This document shows positions 1 through 17,692 of a DNA stretch of 20,128 nucleotides, one piece after another (position 1 is the first letter of the stretch; each line of letters begins with the position of its first letter). This DNA comes from Plakobranchus ocellatus (lineage: Eukaryota; Mollusca; Gastropoda; Plakobranchidae). Under the pieces are notes generated by a model. It was given only the letters and a program-made list of their open reading frames with translations, was not told where the DNA came from and ran no database searches. Position numbers and translations under genes: made by a program. The stretch is from NCBI GenBank assembly GCA_019648995.1, contig BLXT01007928.1:2345273-2365400 (forward strand). Reading direction: 5' to 3'.

Positions 1-78
<78 letters not shown>
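1..78. repeat. (CT)n microsatellite
   Basis: A pure CT run of 39 units is cut by the left edge of the window, so the full length is unknown. Confidence 0.97.
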
Positions 79-81
<3 letters not shown>

Positions 82-660
82 CATTTCCGCAACATCCATT
101 CACCCTCTTCACAATTTCCCTCTCTTTTCTCAAATCAATCTTCATTCCTATTTTTTTTAATTTCTTCTTGTATCAGCTGGCATCGACTGCTTACATTCAC
201 AGCAATCACAAAATAGGCCGCCATAACGGCATTTCGCTTCAGTATCCTCTTCATTAAAAACTTTTTTTTCATAGATTGATCGATCTGGATGTCTCTTATT
301 TAAGGGTTAACTGAAATTACGTACTACACTCAAATCTATGATGTCATTCCTTGTCATTCGTTCTGGTTCATTCTAAGAATGGATGGTGTGAAAGTTTTAA
401 TCGCGGAAAGTAGGACTTGACTTACGACAACGATTAACGAACGAAATACATTAAAGCGAAAGCTTGTTGAGCGAGTACAAATTGAGGCCATTTAAGTTTC
501 TGTAAAACCTTCATCCACTTTCTAGACGGCGCATAAATGAAAATAAAAAAGATACCAGTAATTTAAAAGAAAACGGAGAAAATCTTAGAAGTAAAAACGT
601 GTGGGGCGCGGGAAATAGAGCGGAAAGGTATTATAGATAGGTGTATTCTGACCAAACATT
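79..660. other. Intergenic, no gene seen
   Basis: All frames are short and broken. I see no repeat structure or RNA gene in this stretch. Confidence 0.6.
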
Positions 661-693
661 TTGTTATTGTTGTAGTTGTTGACGTCGTCTTCG

Positions 694-734
<41 letters not shown>

Positions 735-763
735 GCTGTTGTTGTTGTTGTTGTCGCTGTTGT

Positions 764-806
<43 letters not shown>

Positions 807-902
807 TTTGTTGCTGTTGCTGTTGTTGTTGCATGTGTTGTCGTCGCCGTTGTTGTTATTGTTGATGATGATGATGATAATGAATGATGTCGTTGTTGTT
901 TT
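661..902. repeat. (TTG)n-type trinucleotide tract
   Basis: About 240 bases of TTG units are interrupted by TCG, CTG and ATG variants. Reading frames through it give only Leu/Ser runs (plus) or Asn runs (minus), with no flanking domain, so I treat it as a microsatellite. Confidence 0.9.
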
Positions 903-1046
903 GCTTGCTTTCATATGCAGCAAAATGACCAACTGTATGCACGGACAGGTCTAACGAAAACCGATAATTTTATTATAAGGCCTATAATAAGATATGAAAA
1001 GGGGGAAAGCGATCAGAGAGAGAATGAGAAGGAGGGGGAGGAAGTG

Positions 1047-1050
<4 letters not shown>

Positions 1051-1082
<32 letters not shown>
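1051..1082. repeat. (GA)16 microsatellite
   Basis: A pure GA run follows a longer purine-rich stretch (about 1010-1050). Confidence 0.95.
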
Positions 1083-1086
<4 letters not shown>

Positions 1087-1959
1087 CTTTTATTTATCTA
1101 TTTTTAAAGACTCTGGCAGGCATTATATTCCATACGCCTACTTGGTATAGGCAATGAACTTTTGGCAGTTTGCTATAAGTTATTAAGGACAATGTTTATC
1201 TGAAAAGTAAATAACATATGAAAATATAGGCTTGACTTCCTTCTTCTTGAACCGAATCAATCCAAAACTAAAGAAAGACTGGACTGTAAGCTTCTAAATT
1301 ATAAGTAACCTTGGCATAAGATTTTCTCAAAACTTCAATAAGAGACAAAACTAAAAAGCGACTGCATAGCTCTATATTTTTGTTTTGATTTGGTTTGGTT
1401 TGGTTTCCTTTTTTTAATCGATAGATTAGAAGCTTACAACCAATTAAATAAAGACGTTCTGAGGAGCTTTACAAAAACAATTGTTTTGTTACAGGAGTCG
1501 TCCCTCTAACAATGATCTAGAGCTAATTTCCAAATCAAATTAACTCTGAATCTCATGAAAAACATCACAGAAAAAAATAGCTCTGATAAATGATTTGTAA
1601 AGAAATATTCTTATTAGTTATTCACAGCTAAAAAACAACGCTTTTACTGTGCAGTGATGTACAAATTAAATATAATTGATAATAGATTTCTAAAAACTTT
1701 GAAGACTATTATCCACGCTGTGCAACCTTTTTTTTGGGCCTACTTTGCCAGAAAAGCTTTCTCTTTTGCTAAAAAATTTTTTTCATAAGAACTTTCATAA
1801 AGCAGAAGCATTCTCCGGCATGATAAAATTATTAATTTTTAAGTCGTTATTAAACATGAATTACTAGATCCAATTGTTTCTATTTACAAGGAACCAATTT
1901 TTATTACAGTTGCCACAGAAACTTTTAACTTAATAAATGTGGGTAGGCCAGGCTAACAG
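1083..1959. other. Upstream intergenic stretch
   Basis: This is AT-rich sequence with no gene seen. A short GGTTT pentamer run lies at about 1388-1406. Distal control elements of TMA7 could lie here, but nothing specific is recognisable. Confidence 0.5.
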
Positions 1960-2113
1960 ATTTATCTCCCCTTTCTACTTCCTTTTCTACGGTTTTGTGT
2001 CTGCTGAGCAATCTCAACAAACTAAGAGAGCGAAAATAGTGTGTTTTAACCAAAAGATCCCGAGGCAAATTTTCATTTCGTTAAGTTTGTAACGTCTGAA
2101 AGAAAAAAACAAC
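1960..2113 (+). promoter_or_regulatory. TMA7: Likely TMA7 promoter-proximal region and 5' UTR
   Basis: No TATA box is evident. A pyrimidine-rich tract at 1965-1990 (CTCCCCTTTCTACTTCC and on) could hold a transcription start. Genes of the translation machinery often start in such TOP-like tracts, but the start site here is an inference. An in-frame TAA at 2090-2092 shows the reading frame does not extend upstream of the ATG. Confidence 0.35.
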
Positions 2114-10691
<8,578 letters not shown>

Positions 10692-10955
10692 CACAACTCC
10701 ACACTTCCGAGCCACTGATGTTAATTGTTGTCACCTTTATCTTCATCACCATTGGTATCATCATCAGCCTACCTGTACCTGCAGTTGATACTTGATACAG
10801 CTGCTGCATTGATTTAACTTCTTTTGTTTTCTCTTGATTGGTGTATGTGTGACTGAGTGTGTGCCTGTTTGCTTGTGTGGTACTGTTTGCTACCCATATC
10901 TGTGTCAAAGACCTGTATTGTAAAGTCTTCAATAAAACTTCCTCCCGCTTTTAAA
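10692..10955 (+). other. TMA7: TMA7 3' untranslated region
   Basis: About 240 bases separate the stop from an AATAAA signal. The region is T-rich, with no reading frame continuing from the exon. The end is inferred from the signal position; cleavage would fall some 10-25 bases after it. Confidence 0.7.
10931..10936 (+). terminator. TMA7: Polyadenylation signal AATAAA of TMA7
   Basis: This canonical hexamer lies 240 bases after the TGA. A GT-rich stretch (TGTAATGTTTTTGTATGG) starts near 10987 and could act as the downstream element. The assignment rests on position and consensus. Confidence 0.75.
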
Positions 10956-11640
10956 TAATGAAAAACTTATCTTTTTCTCTCGAACTGTAATGTTTTTGTA
11001 TGGCTTTGGTGCTTTCTTTTTTTGAAGAGGGCAAAGTTTAAATATGAAACCTTTCATTTTAAAACCGTCTTCCAGCAAGTTGTATGTATTCTCATTCTCA
11101 AGCTTGAAAGGCCAAGAACAGTTTTCCAGAGATCCAGACAAGCATTTCATCATTTATCTCTCCTAGTGTTAACAGAAATTAAGACAATTTTGATAACATG
11201 AAAAAGCAGAGTATATATAATCCATTGAGAAGATAAATTTACAGCTGTAGATGGATTCAATAATCCAAACTCCTTTAAGTCGACTTTTCTTTTTTTTAAT
11301 TTTACATGGATCCTATATTTCTGGTGCCTTTTTAGATTCTGATGCTTTCTTATTAAGTACTTTTGATGGATGACTTGGTGTTATTTTTTTTATCCCTTCC
11401 TGAATATCCAACCATCAGTAGTCCAGTGCAGTAGAGAACTGACTGATATAAATATAGCTGCCTTAGAAAACATTTTATGTAAAGTACAACAAAGCCTTCA
11501 GACGTCATTCAAAGATATTGTTGAATTATTATCAGGCTAATAATTAAGTGATGCTTCAAAATGTTTGATTTCAAATTTCAAATTAGAATTGCAGGTCAGT
11601 AATAAAAGAGAAGAAAATTAATTAAATGAATAAATGAATA
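10956..11640. other. Downstream intergenic stretch, no gene seen
   Basis: No coding signal is seen after the TMA7 polyadenylation site. The minus-strand open frame at about 10929-11153 lacks any recognisable motif and sits in low-complexity AT-rich sequence. Confidence 0.55.
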
Positions 11641-13074
11641 TGTGTGGGCGCACAGGAAAACCCGTCGGATGTCGCAAAGGCTTGTTTTGAACTAGAGCCA
11701 TTTAAAGTCAATTTCCTCGTTCATGGCCGAAATCGACATTTTGGTGTCAACAAAATTTCCATTTATTCGTCCTCATATTGCACCAAGTTTCATTAATTTC
11801 TATAACCTATAACCTATTTAATTATTTTTTTGTAAGGCATCTTCATTGGTTTGTGGCAACGAAAGCCAAAAAACGCAGGCCAATGTCCAAAACTTAACGC
11901 CTGATTCATATCACCATTGCTAGATTTGCATTACAGCAAACCTACAAGTATTACACACCAAACTAAACGGCAGTTTCTTGACTATTAGATTCTACCTAAT
12001 GCGCATGAATATAAATTAACCTGGTTGAGTGCGCAGCCGTTTTATTGAGATAACCTTATAGATCTGCTGACTCAAAAACTGCGGTAATCCGATAATCGAT
12101 TAAGCAAACATTTTACGTTTCTTGTCTCATAAAGATCTTCAAAACATTGATATTTTTATATATATAATTGAGTGTTTAGTTGGAAAGCATTAATTTTATG
12201 TTTACAAAGGTCGGTCTTTCACCTTTCGATCAAAACTTAACCAACCCACATTTGCAGCCTCAATGAATGACTCGAAAATTGCAAAAAATTTTTAAACCTA
12301 AACCTATGGTGGTGTCGATTTTATTTCATGAAAAACATAACGCAGATGATGAACAAAACAAAAGTAATGAATTAATCACTCTGTGTTGATGATTTGATAT
12401 AAATCTATAGACAAGGACTGCCAGTTTGTCCTGTTTTCTTTCATTCTGTCTCTCCTTTTCTATCTCCTTTTCTCTCTCTGGCCTAGGTCTAGATGTTGTT
12501 TACCTCTGTTGTCGTTTGTTATTAATGTTTGAAAACTATATCTAATTTAAAACCATAGTTTTGACAGTCTACAAGTCATTGAATTTATAGATCTACTTTA
12601 GATGTAGAGATCGAAGTTAAATGTGATGGATTTATTATAGAACTGGACAATGTTGTTGTCGAGGAGTAACACTCAGTGTTGAGAAATGACATAAGATGGG
12701 CCCAAAATGTTAAATTCCTCAGCTAAATCTTCATTTTCACCAAAACATATTTGTTAAGATTCTCAATTGTGGGTTAGAATGAACAATGATGAGGTGTACG
12801 TATGCCATGTGGCTGTAAAACCAATTTTATCATCTATTCTATCAACTGAAAACTAGAAAAAAACATACATGCAAAACTTTAGAAGCCATTTTCTCAAAAC
12901 TATGTTTCCTCAACCTGGCGACTTTAAAACATCACAAATTCTTAACTAAATAAGATAGAGCCTTCAAATAAAGAGCAAAATGCTCAGGAATGTTTGGAAA
13001 ATCCAAAATTGTGTTATTCTCAATTGTTTTTTTAACCTGGGACAACGGATGGGTTTTCCTGTTGCGCCCACACA
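11641..13074. mobile_element. 1434-bp element with about 35-bp terminal inverted repeats
   Basis: The left end TGTGTGGGCGCACAGGAAAA followed by CCCGTCGGATGTC (11641 on) matches the complement of the right end (about 13040-13074), which reads TGTGTGGGCGCAACAGGAAA then ACCCATCCGTTGTC. There are about four mismatches and one inserted base. A weaker inner pair around an AAATCGACA word lies near 11732 and 12315. The interior has no open frame of useful length, so this would be a non-autonomous or decayed DNA transposon. No clear target duplication is seen. Confidence 0.7.
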
Positions 13075-13860
13075 TTTTCTTTTTTTATGTAATTGGTGCA
13101 TTGTTCAATGCCTTTATAACTAAAAATATGGTGCAAAATAAAAGAAAAATCAAAATAGTGAAAGAAGAATGAAATAAACATAAATTTAGTTTTATGCAGA
13201 TGTTCGACAAATTAAAGGAAAAATAGATAGGGTGATAAATAAAGACTTGAGGCCAAATGCCTGAAGCCATGTATGTCTTTATGATCTTTTGCCCGGTATT
13301 GAAAGATGTGACTTTCCTATACAAAACAAGGCCAAAAGGTGAAGCTTTAAAGCTTTAACATCCTTTAAACTTAACACATATTTTTGTGTCAAATGCTTTA
13401 TGAGCTGTGCTCAAACAGTCCATTATTTTGGTTTAGGAAGACCACCCTATTTGAATCAGATCTCTTTTTTTTTTACTCCTTTTTTAAGATACCAACATTT
13501 GTTTTCGAATGATGCATATTTTTTTTAAAATTTATCAGCACATTCTTATAATATGATCATTATTTGATAGCTGTTATGATAAGCTCAGAAATGCAGTGAA
13601 TCTGAAATTGCGTTTTGGCAATAGTCTAAACTAATGTCATTCTGGTGTATACTGTAATGATATAATATTTTCTATCTTTTCTTTTTTTTTTTTTAAGGTC
13701 AAGAGCAAATACTCTGGGAATCCTCTTCAAAAAAAAAAAAAATTTTTTTTTCAAGTAACAAAAGCTCGGCATGTCTGGAAATTTTTTTTTTTTTTTTGGG
13801 TAAACACATGCGCTATAATCGAAAGGTTTAAAATTAAATCTTGAGGTTAAAAAAAATACA
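13075..13860. other. Intergenic, low-complexity T/A tracts
   Basis: Homopolymer A and T runs (13450-13475, 13680-13695, 13727-13752, 13782-13797) dominate. The open frames here are Lys/Phe-rich products of those runs and are not genes. Confidence 0.6.
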
Positions 13861-13960
13861 TTGTACATGTATTCCACTTTTCCAGTCAAGTTACGGACCT
13901 CCTCAACATCTGGGTCCGATAATCTTATTCACACTGTCATGGCATACGCTTATCTCTTAC

Positions 13961-14028
13961 AGTTAGTTCCCTTGGCACAATTATTGCCGAATTCCCTCAC
14001 GTCACGGTCATTGGTCACAATGTCCCAT
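13961..14028 (-). other. Weak candidate minus-strand exon
   Basis: This block is less AT-rich than its surroundings and lacks simple repeats. On the minus strand a frame reads GRWDIVTNDRDVREFGNN and on to a GTAAGA donor-like site (13960 down to 13955), with a TTGGCAG acceptor-like site at 14031-14029. No family is recognised. A plus-strand open frame (13861-14091) covers the same bases. Either strand, or neither, may be real. Confidence 0.2.
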
Positions 14029-14091
14029 CTGCCAACGGGCGTGACAGTGGCGACAATAGAGAAAGCAAACACACACACAAATCAATCGTAA

Positions 14092-14593
14092 AATGTTAGA
14101 ATGGCACATGATTACATATTAATCATTATCGTCGTTTGAATAAAAGCAAATCATATTTAATTTCCACTTTTTCTTTTTAATACATACTACACAGATCTAC
14201 ACAGCTCAATCATTGAGCATAGACCCCAATAACTCGAACAATTTCCCGTTTCTGCACCAAGGATACCTCAAAATGTGCGAACAAAAGCAGCACGGCCTTA
14301 TCAAAGCGCTGATCAAAAAAATTTAATAGGTGACATCTATTTTAAAAAAAAAAACGCTCTCTATTATGGAAAGCCTTTATTTTTTTAACCCTAAAGTGCG
14401 AACATCCGAAAAAGAAAAGGAAGGCTTTTTATTTTCATCAACAAAGCCTTCCCTTGTATGATGATGAATGTCTAGGTGAGACACACTTTTCCATCTGTCT
14501 ATCTCACTATCTGCAATGTATGTTGTGATCTAATTTTTTTAATAAACTGTTCTGAACCCTTAATTAGTCTTTGTTTTTTCAGATGAAGATTCG
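14092..14593. other. Intergenic, no gene seen
   Basis: AT-rich sequence containing one clear hairpin (14419-14452, listed separately). No coding signal is seen. Confidence 0.5.
14419..14452. repeat. 10-bp-stem inverted repeat
   Basis: GGAAGGCTTT (14419-14428) and AAAGCCTTCC (14443-14452) are perfect complements around a 14-base loop. A related GGAAAGCCTTTATT lies just upstream near 14369. Its role is unknown. Confidence 0.7.
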
Positions 14594-14925
14594 AATGGTA
14601 GAGTGATAATATAATAAAAAATGTAGTTCTATAGAAGCCAAAGAAAAAAAGGAAGCAGAAAACTTTAAACCTTCCACAGAAATAAGAGAAGAACCCGAGC
14701 TACCAACAATTATTGGAATGAAATCCACCAGAATGGATATTAGCTTAGAGTTTTAAAACAAGAACCTTTACTTGTATTTGCATTGTTGAGATAGAAAAAA
14801 AAATACATGTTTATCTATTTAAAAGCATATTAGCACATCCAAAGAGAACAGAGAAAACTAAATACTGGCAGTCAAGGATTTTTTTTTCTTACAAGCCATT
14901 TCGTATCACTATCAGCCCTTCTTCC
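14594..14925 (+). repeat. Diverged direct repeat, copy A
   Basis: The segment runs from AATGGTAGAG to GCCCTTCTTCC. It shares with copy B, 360 bases on, the blocks AACCTTCCAC, GAAGA(A/G)CCCGAGCTAC, TCCACCAGAATG, TTACTTGTATT, AGCACATCC and AGAGAAAACTAA, all in the same order. Confidence 0.8.
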
Positions 14926-14953
14926 TTTTTTTTTTTTTTTTTTTTAACATTTC

Positions 14954-15293
14954 AATGGTAGAGTAGTAATGTATGTTGTTTCTGAGAAAGCGAAAACAAA
15001 ACAACAAAAAAATGAAGTAGAGACCTTAAAACCTTCCACCGAAATGGGAGAAGAGCCCGAGCTACGATTATAAATAAGGATGAAGTCCACCAGAATGAAC
15101 ATTAGCCCAGAGTTTTACTTTTAGTACTTGAACTTTTACTTGTATTCTTGTAATAGTTGTGTTTGCTTTATTGAAAAAGAAAACAAAAGTGTATCTACAT
15201 GTATTTCATAGCATATAAGCACATCCGAAAGAGAAAACTAAGTACCGGTGTTAAGATTTTTTTTTTTTTAGCTTTTTCGTATCCGCCCTTCTT
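14954..15293 (+). repeat. Diverged direct repeat, copy B
   Basis: This copy is collinear with copy A at an offset of about 360 bases, from AATGGTAGAG to GCCCTTCTT. The tail beyond it (15355-15405, TTTATCTACCCA then TTGGACCTTCTATTA) is shared with the tail of copy C (15836-15875). Confidence 0.8.
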
Positions 15294-15462
15294 ATATTTT
15301 TTTTAAATTTTAGAATAGTGGGCGCTGTGGAATAATCATTCCGATGGAACGCGTTTATCTACCCAAATATTTGTTCTTGTATGAAATACCTTGGACCTTC
15401 TATTACCCCGGTGAAGAGATTTTTACACTAAAAATAAGGTTTTTAAGAAAGTTTGTCACACA

Positions 15463-15463
<1 letters not shown>

Positions 15464-15510
<47 letters not shown>

Positions 15511-15511
15511 T

Positions 15512-15547
<36 letters not shown>

Positions 15548-15555
15548 TGTCTCTC
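15464..15555. repeat. (CT)n microsatellite, interrupted
   Basis: CT units are broken by single variants (ATTT, GTCT, CCCCCTG). The open frame through it (15344-15562) becomes a Ser-Leu run and is not a gene. Confidence 0.95.
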
Positions 15556-15735
15556 AATCTAATCTATCATTCTATTCGTGTAACTTCATTTTTTTTTTTA
15601 AATAAACTCTACTGACTCGTACGTAACTAGTAGGTCAATTTATTACTATTATTTAAACAGAAATTGTTAGAATAATAGAACAATGCATATAATAATTCAT
15701 TTAAAGCGAAACAAAATAAGATAGTCAGAAACCTA

Positions 15736-15875
15736 AAATCCTTTCACCCAAATAAGCGAAGGGCCAGAACTACCAAGGGTTTAATTTATCATCGATCCAT
15801 CCATGGACAAGCTGGAGTTTTAGTTATTCAGATGTTTATCCACCCAGATAAGAAACACTTTGGACCTTCTATTAA
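15736..15875 (+). repeat. Diverged direct repeat, copy C (core and tail)
   Basis: AAATCCTTTCACCCAAATAAG, GGGCCAGAACTACCA and GCTGGAGTTTTA correspond to the core of copies A and B. TTTATCCACCCA and TTTGGACCTTCTATTA match the segment after copy B. It is more diverged than A is from B. Confidence 0.6.
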
Positions 15876-16060
15876 TCGATTGGAAAGTTGTAAGAAGAAA
15901 AAGTAATTTTATATTTAGAAATGATTCGTATCTCATCTTGTACAATATGAAATAGTACATGTTTGCGAAGTTGTTCGTCTGTATTTTTTTCCCTTGAAAA
16001 TTTGACCAATTAATGAGTAGAATAATGATGTTTATAAAGCAAATATGAAACAAATTTCCC

Positions 16061-16133
16061 AAAACTTTCCACCCAAACGAGTGAAGAGTTTGAGCTGCCA
16101 CTACACGGGTGGAATCTACCTCAATAATCAGTC
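16061..16133 (+). repeat. Diverged direct repeat, copy D (core only)
   Basis: AAAACTTTCCACCCAAACGAG, GAAGAGTTTGAGCTGCCA and GGAATCTACC follow the core order of copies A-C. The rest of the unit is missing or unrecognisable. Confidence 0.55.
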
Positions 16134-16769
16134 TCATAGGTTATATTATTGCAAAATTTATGAAATTGTAAATGGACGCAATGTCTATTGACCATTGAAA
16201 GAGTTCTTTCTCTCTCATACTTACACTCTTTTGATTATAGATCCAGCCAGTTAAAACAGATCTAGCACGCCTCTACTATCTAGACCTAGATAATAAGTAA
16301 TGGTCTAGGACTAGGCCCTACCAATTTTCAGTTGCGACCTCAAAAATGTTTCCTTTGTAATTCCATATGAGCTGAGACCCAATTTCGCACTTATTATAGA
16401 CACAGTGTAAATGAAAACATTATAGATTAGAGATTAACAGTGTGAGTTATAAAACAAATGTGGAAAGTTTCATTGTTATGTTCAAGATTTATGGTAATAG
16501 GATTTAGAAATAATTGGAATATCCATCTTTCGTTTTGAAGAAGAGGGTTTAAAAATAGCCCCATACTCCGTAGAGCGTGAAGGAACCAGAAATAGGGTTG
16601 AGAGTTTTTGTTGGGGTTTTTCTTTGCATTATACGGCACTGTGAAGTAGTTTGGCTCTTCCTCTTCACAAGACTAACTCTAGTTTATTTTCATTGACTTG
16701 AGGCATACCTACCCAAAAATAGGTATACATCATTTACTTAGAACTAGAAGATAAGATCATTCAGTTGGG
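16134..16769. other. Intergenic, no gene seen
   Basis: AT-rich sequence with TAGATCC and CTAGACCTAG words near 16238-16315. No coding or repeat structure that I can support. Confidence 0.5.
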
Positions 16770-16835
16770 CTGGAATGGAGATCAAAACCGTCAGCCCTCG
16801 CTTATTAGCTAAGCACCCTACCGAATGTGCCACTA
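16770..16835 (-). repeat. tRNA-like SINE head, decayed
   Basis: On the minus strand, AGTGGCACATTCGGTAGGG resembles a tRNA A box. It is followed by a possible anticodon stem (TGCTT, 7-base loop, AAGCG) and GGTTTTGATCTCC, resembling the B box GGTTCGANTCC. The loop lacks the usual T33 and the arms do not fold into a full cloverleaf, so this is not a working tRNA gene. A tRNA-derived SINE is the best guess. The less AT-rich flank up to about 17010 may be its body. Confidence 0.4.
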
Positions 16836-17237
16836 CTCTCTGCCAAGGAGAGGTTGCCGGGTAAAAATACCACTCTCCTGATACAAAATGTTATACAAGA
16901 TTGTGCAGTATATACATGTAACAAAGCCTCCTTGGCCCCTTGTTTAGGAACTGCCATCTCCAGTGCATACCAGAGGGTGCCTTTGCCTAAAATCCACACG
17001 CCCCGAAATGAAACAGGCGAAACATTGAAGAAAATGTTTTAACTAAAGCCGTTTTGCCTTTGTGTGTTTTTGTGATTGTTATTTTCATCTACCGATATAG
17101 TCAAAATGCTGCAGTTCAATCCAAGAGACAGTAGGCATATCAGACTAGCCGGTACATGGGGTGGAAATACATGTGCCACTTTGCAATATTGCACTTACTA
17201 CATAAGAAAGGCGATGCCCCTTTGCAATACATGTAGG
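16836..17237. other. Less AT-rich stretch, possibly repeat-derived
   Basis: Open frames on both strands (16805-16999 minus, 16827-17042 plus) overlap each other and match no family I know. The words TACATGTA and TTTGCAATA recur (16914, 17168, 17222-17236). It may be the body of a dispersed repeat. Confidence 0.35.

Positions 17238-17320
<83 letters not shown>
17238..17320. repeat. Compound (CT)14(TA)28 microsatellite
   Basis: A CT run (17238-17265) passes directly into a pure TA run (17265-17320). The Tyr/Ile open frames across it are artefacts of the repeat. Confidence 0.95.
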
Positions 17321-17323
<3 letters not shown>

Positions 17324-17637
17324 CTATATAGAGTGAAAATGCCTTTGTCGTATTTAAAACACATCTTGTAAATAACCTCTTTTTACAGAAACGCACACCA
17401 ACAAATTATAATGTTATTATGTATAGATTTAATTGTTATTTCATTTTACTTCTATGAATTCTATCTTTTAAGTACCCGGTACTCTCTAATCCAGCCCTCT
17501 TGCAATTAAAAATGAAACGGTGAAAGTGGTGAAAATTATAAATATCTGGACACACAATCATTGATAAGCTACCCAACTGGATTACACACGTTGTGCACGC
17601 AAAAGTGAGCAAGTGAGTGGATTTCTTATAAAAGACA

Positions 17638-17640
<3 letters not shown>

Positions 17641-17688
<48 letters not shown>
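17641..17688. repeat. (CT)24 microsatellite
   Basis: A pure CT run. The minus-strand Arg-Glu frame across it is an artefact. Confidence 0.95.

Positions 17689-17692
<4 letters not shown>

Noticed and set aside
585-932. Minus-strand open frame with a long Asn run, and plus-strand Leu/Ser frame over the same bases
   Set aside because: Both are direct readings of the TTG-type microsatellite and have no flanking domain.
13626-13889. Lys/Phe-rich minus-strand open frame
   Set aside because: Produced by A and T homopolymer runs.
16770-16835. Functional tRNA gene on the minus strand
   Set aside because: A- and B-box-like words exist, but the cloverleaf is incomplete and the anticodon loop lacks T33, so a SINE remnant is more likely.
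17076-17396. Open frames rich in Tyr-Ile or Arg-Glu on both strands
   Set aside because: Readings of the compound CT/TA microsatellite.
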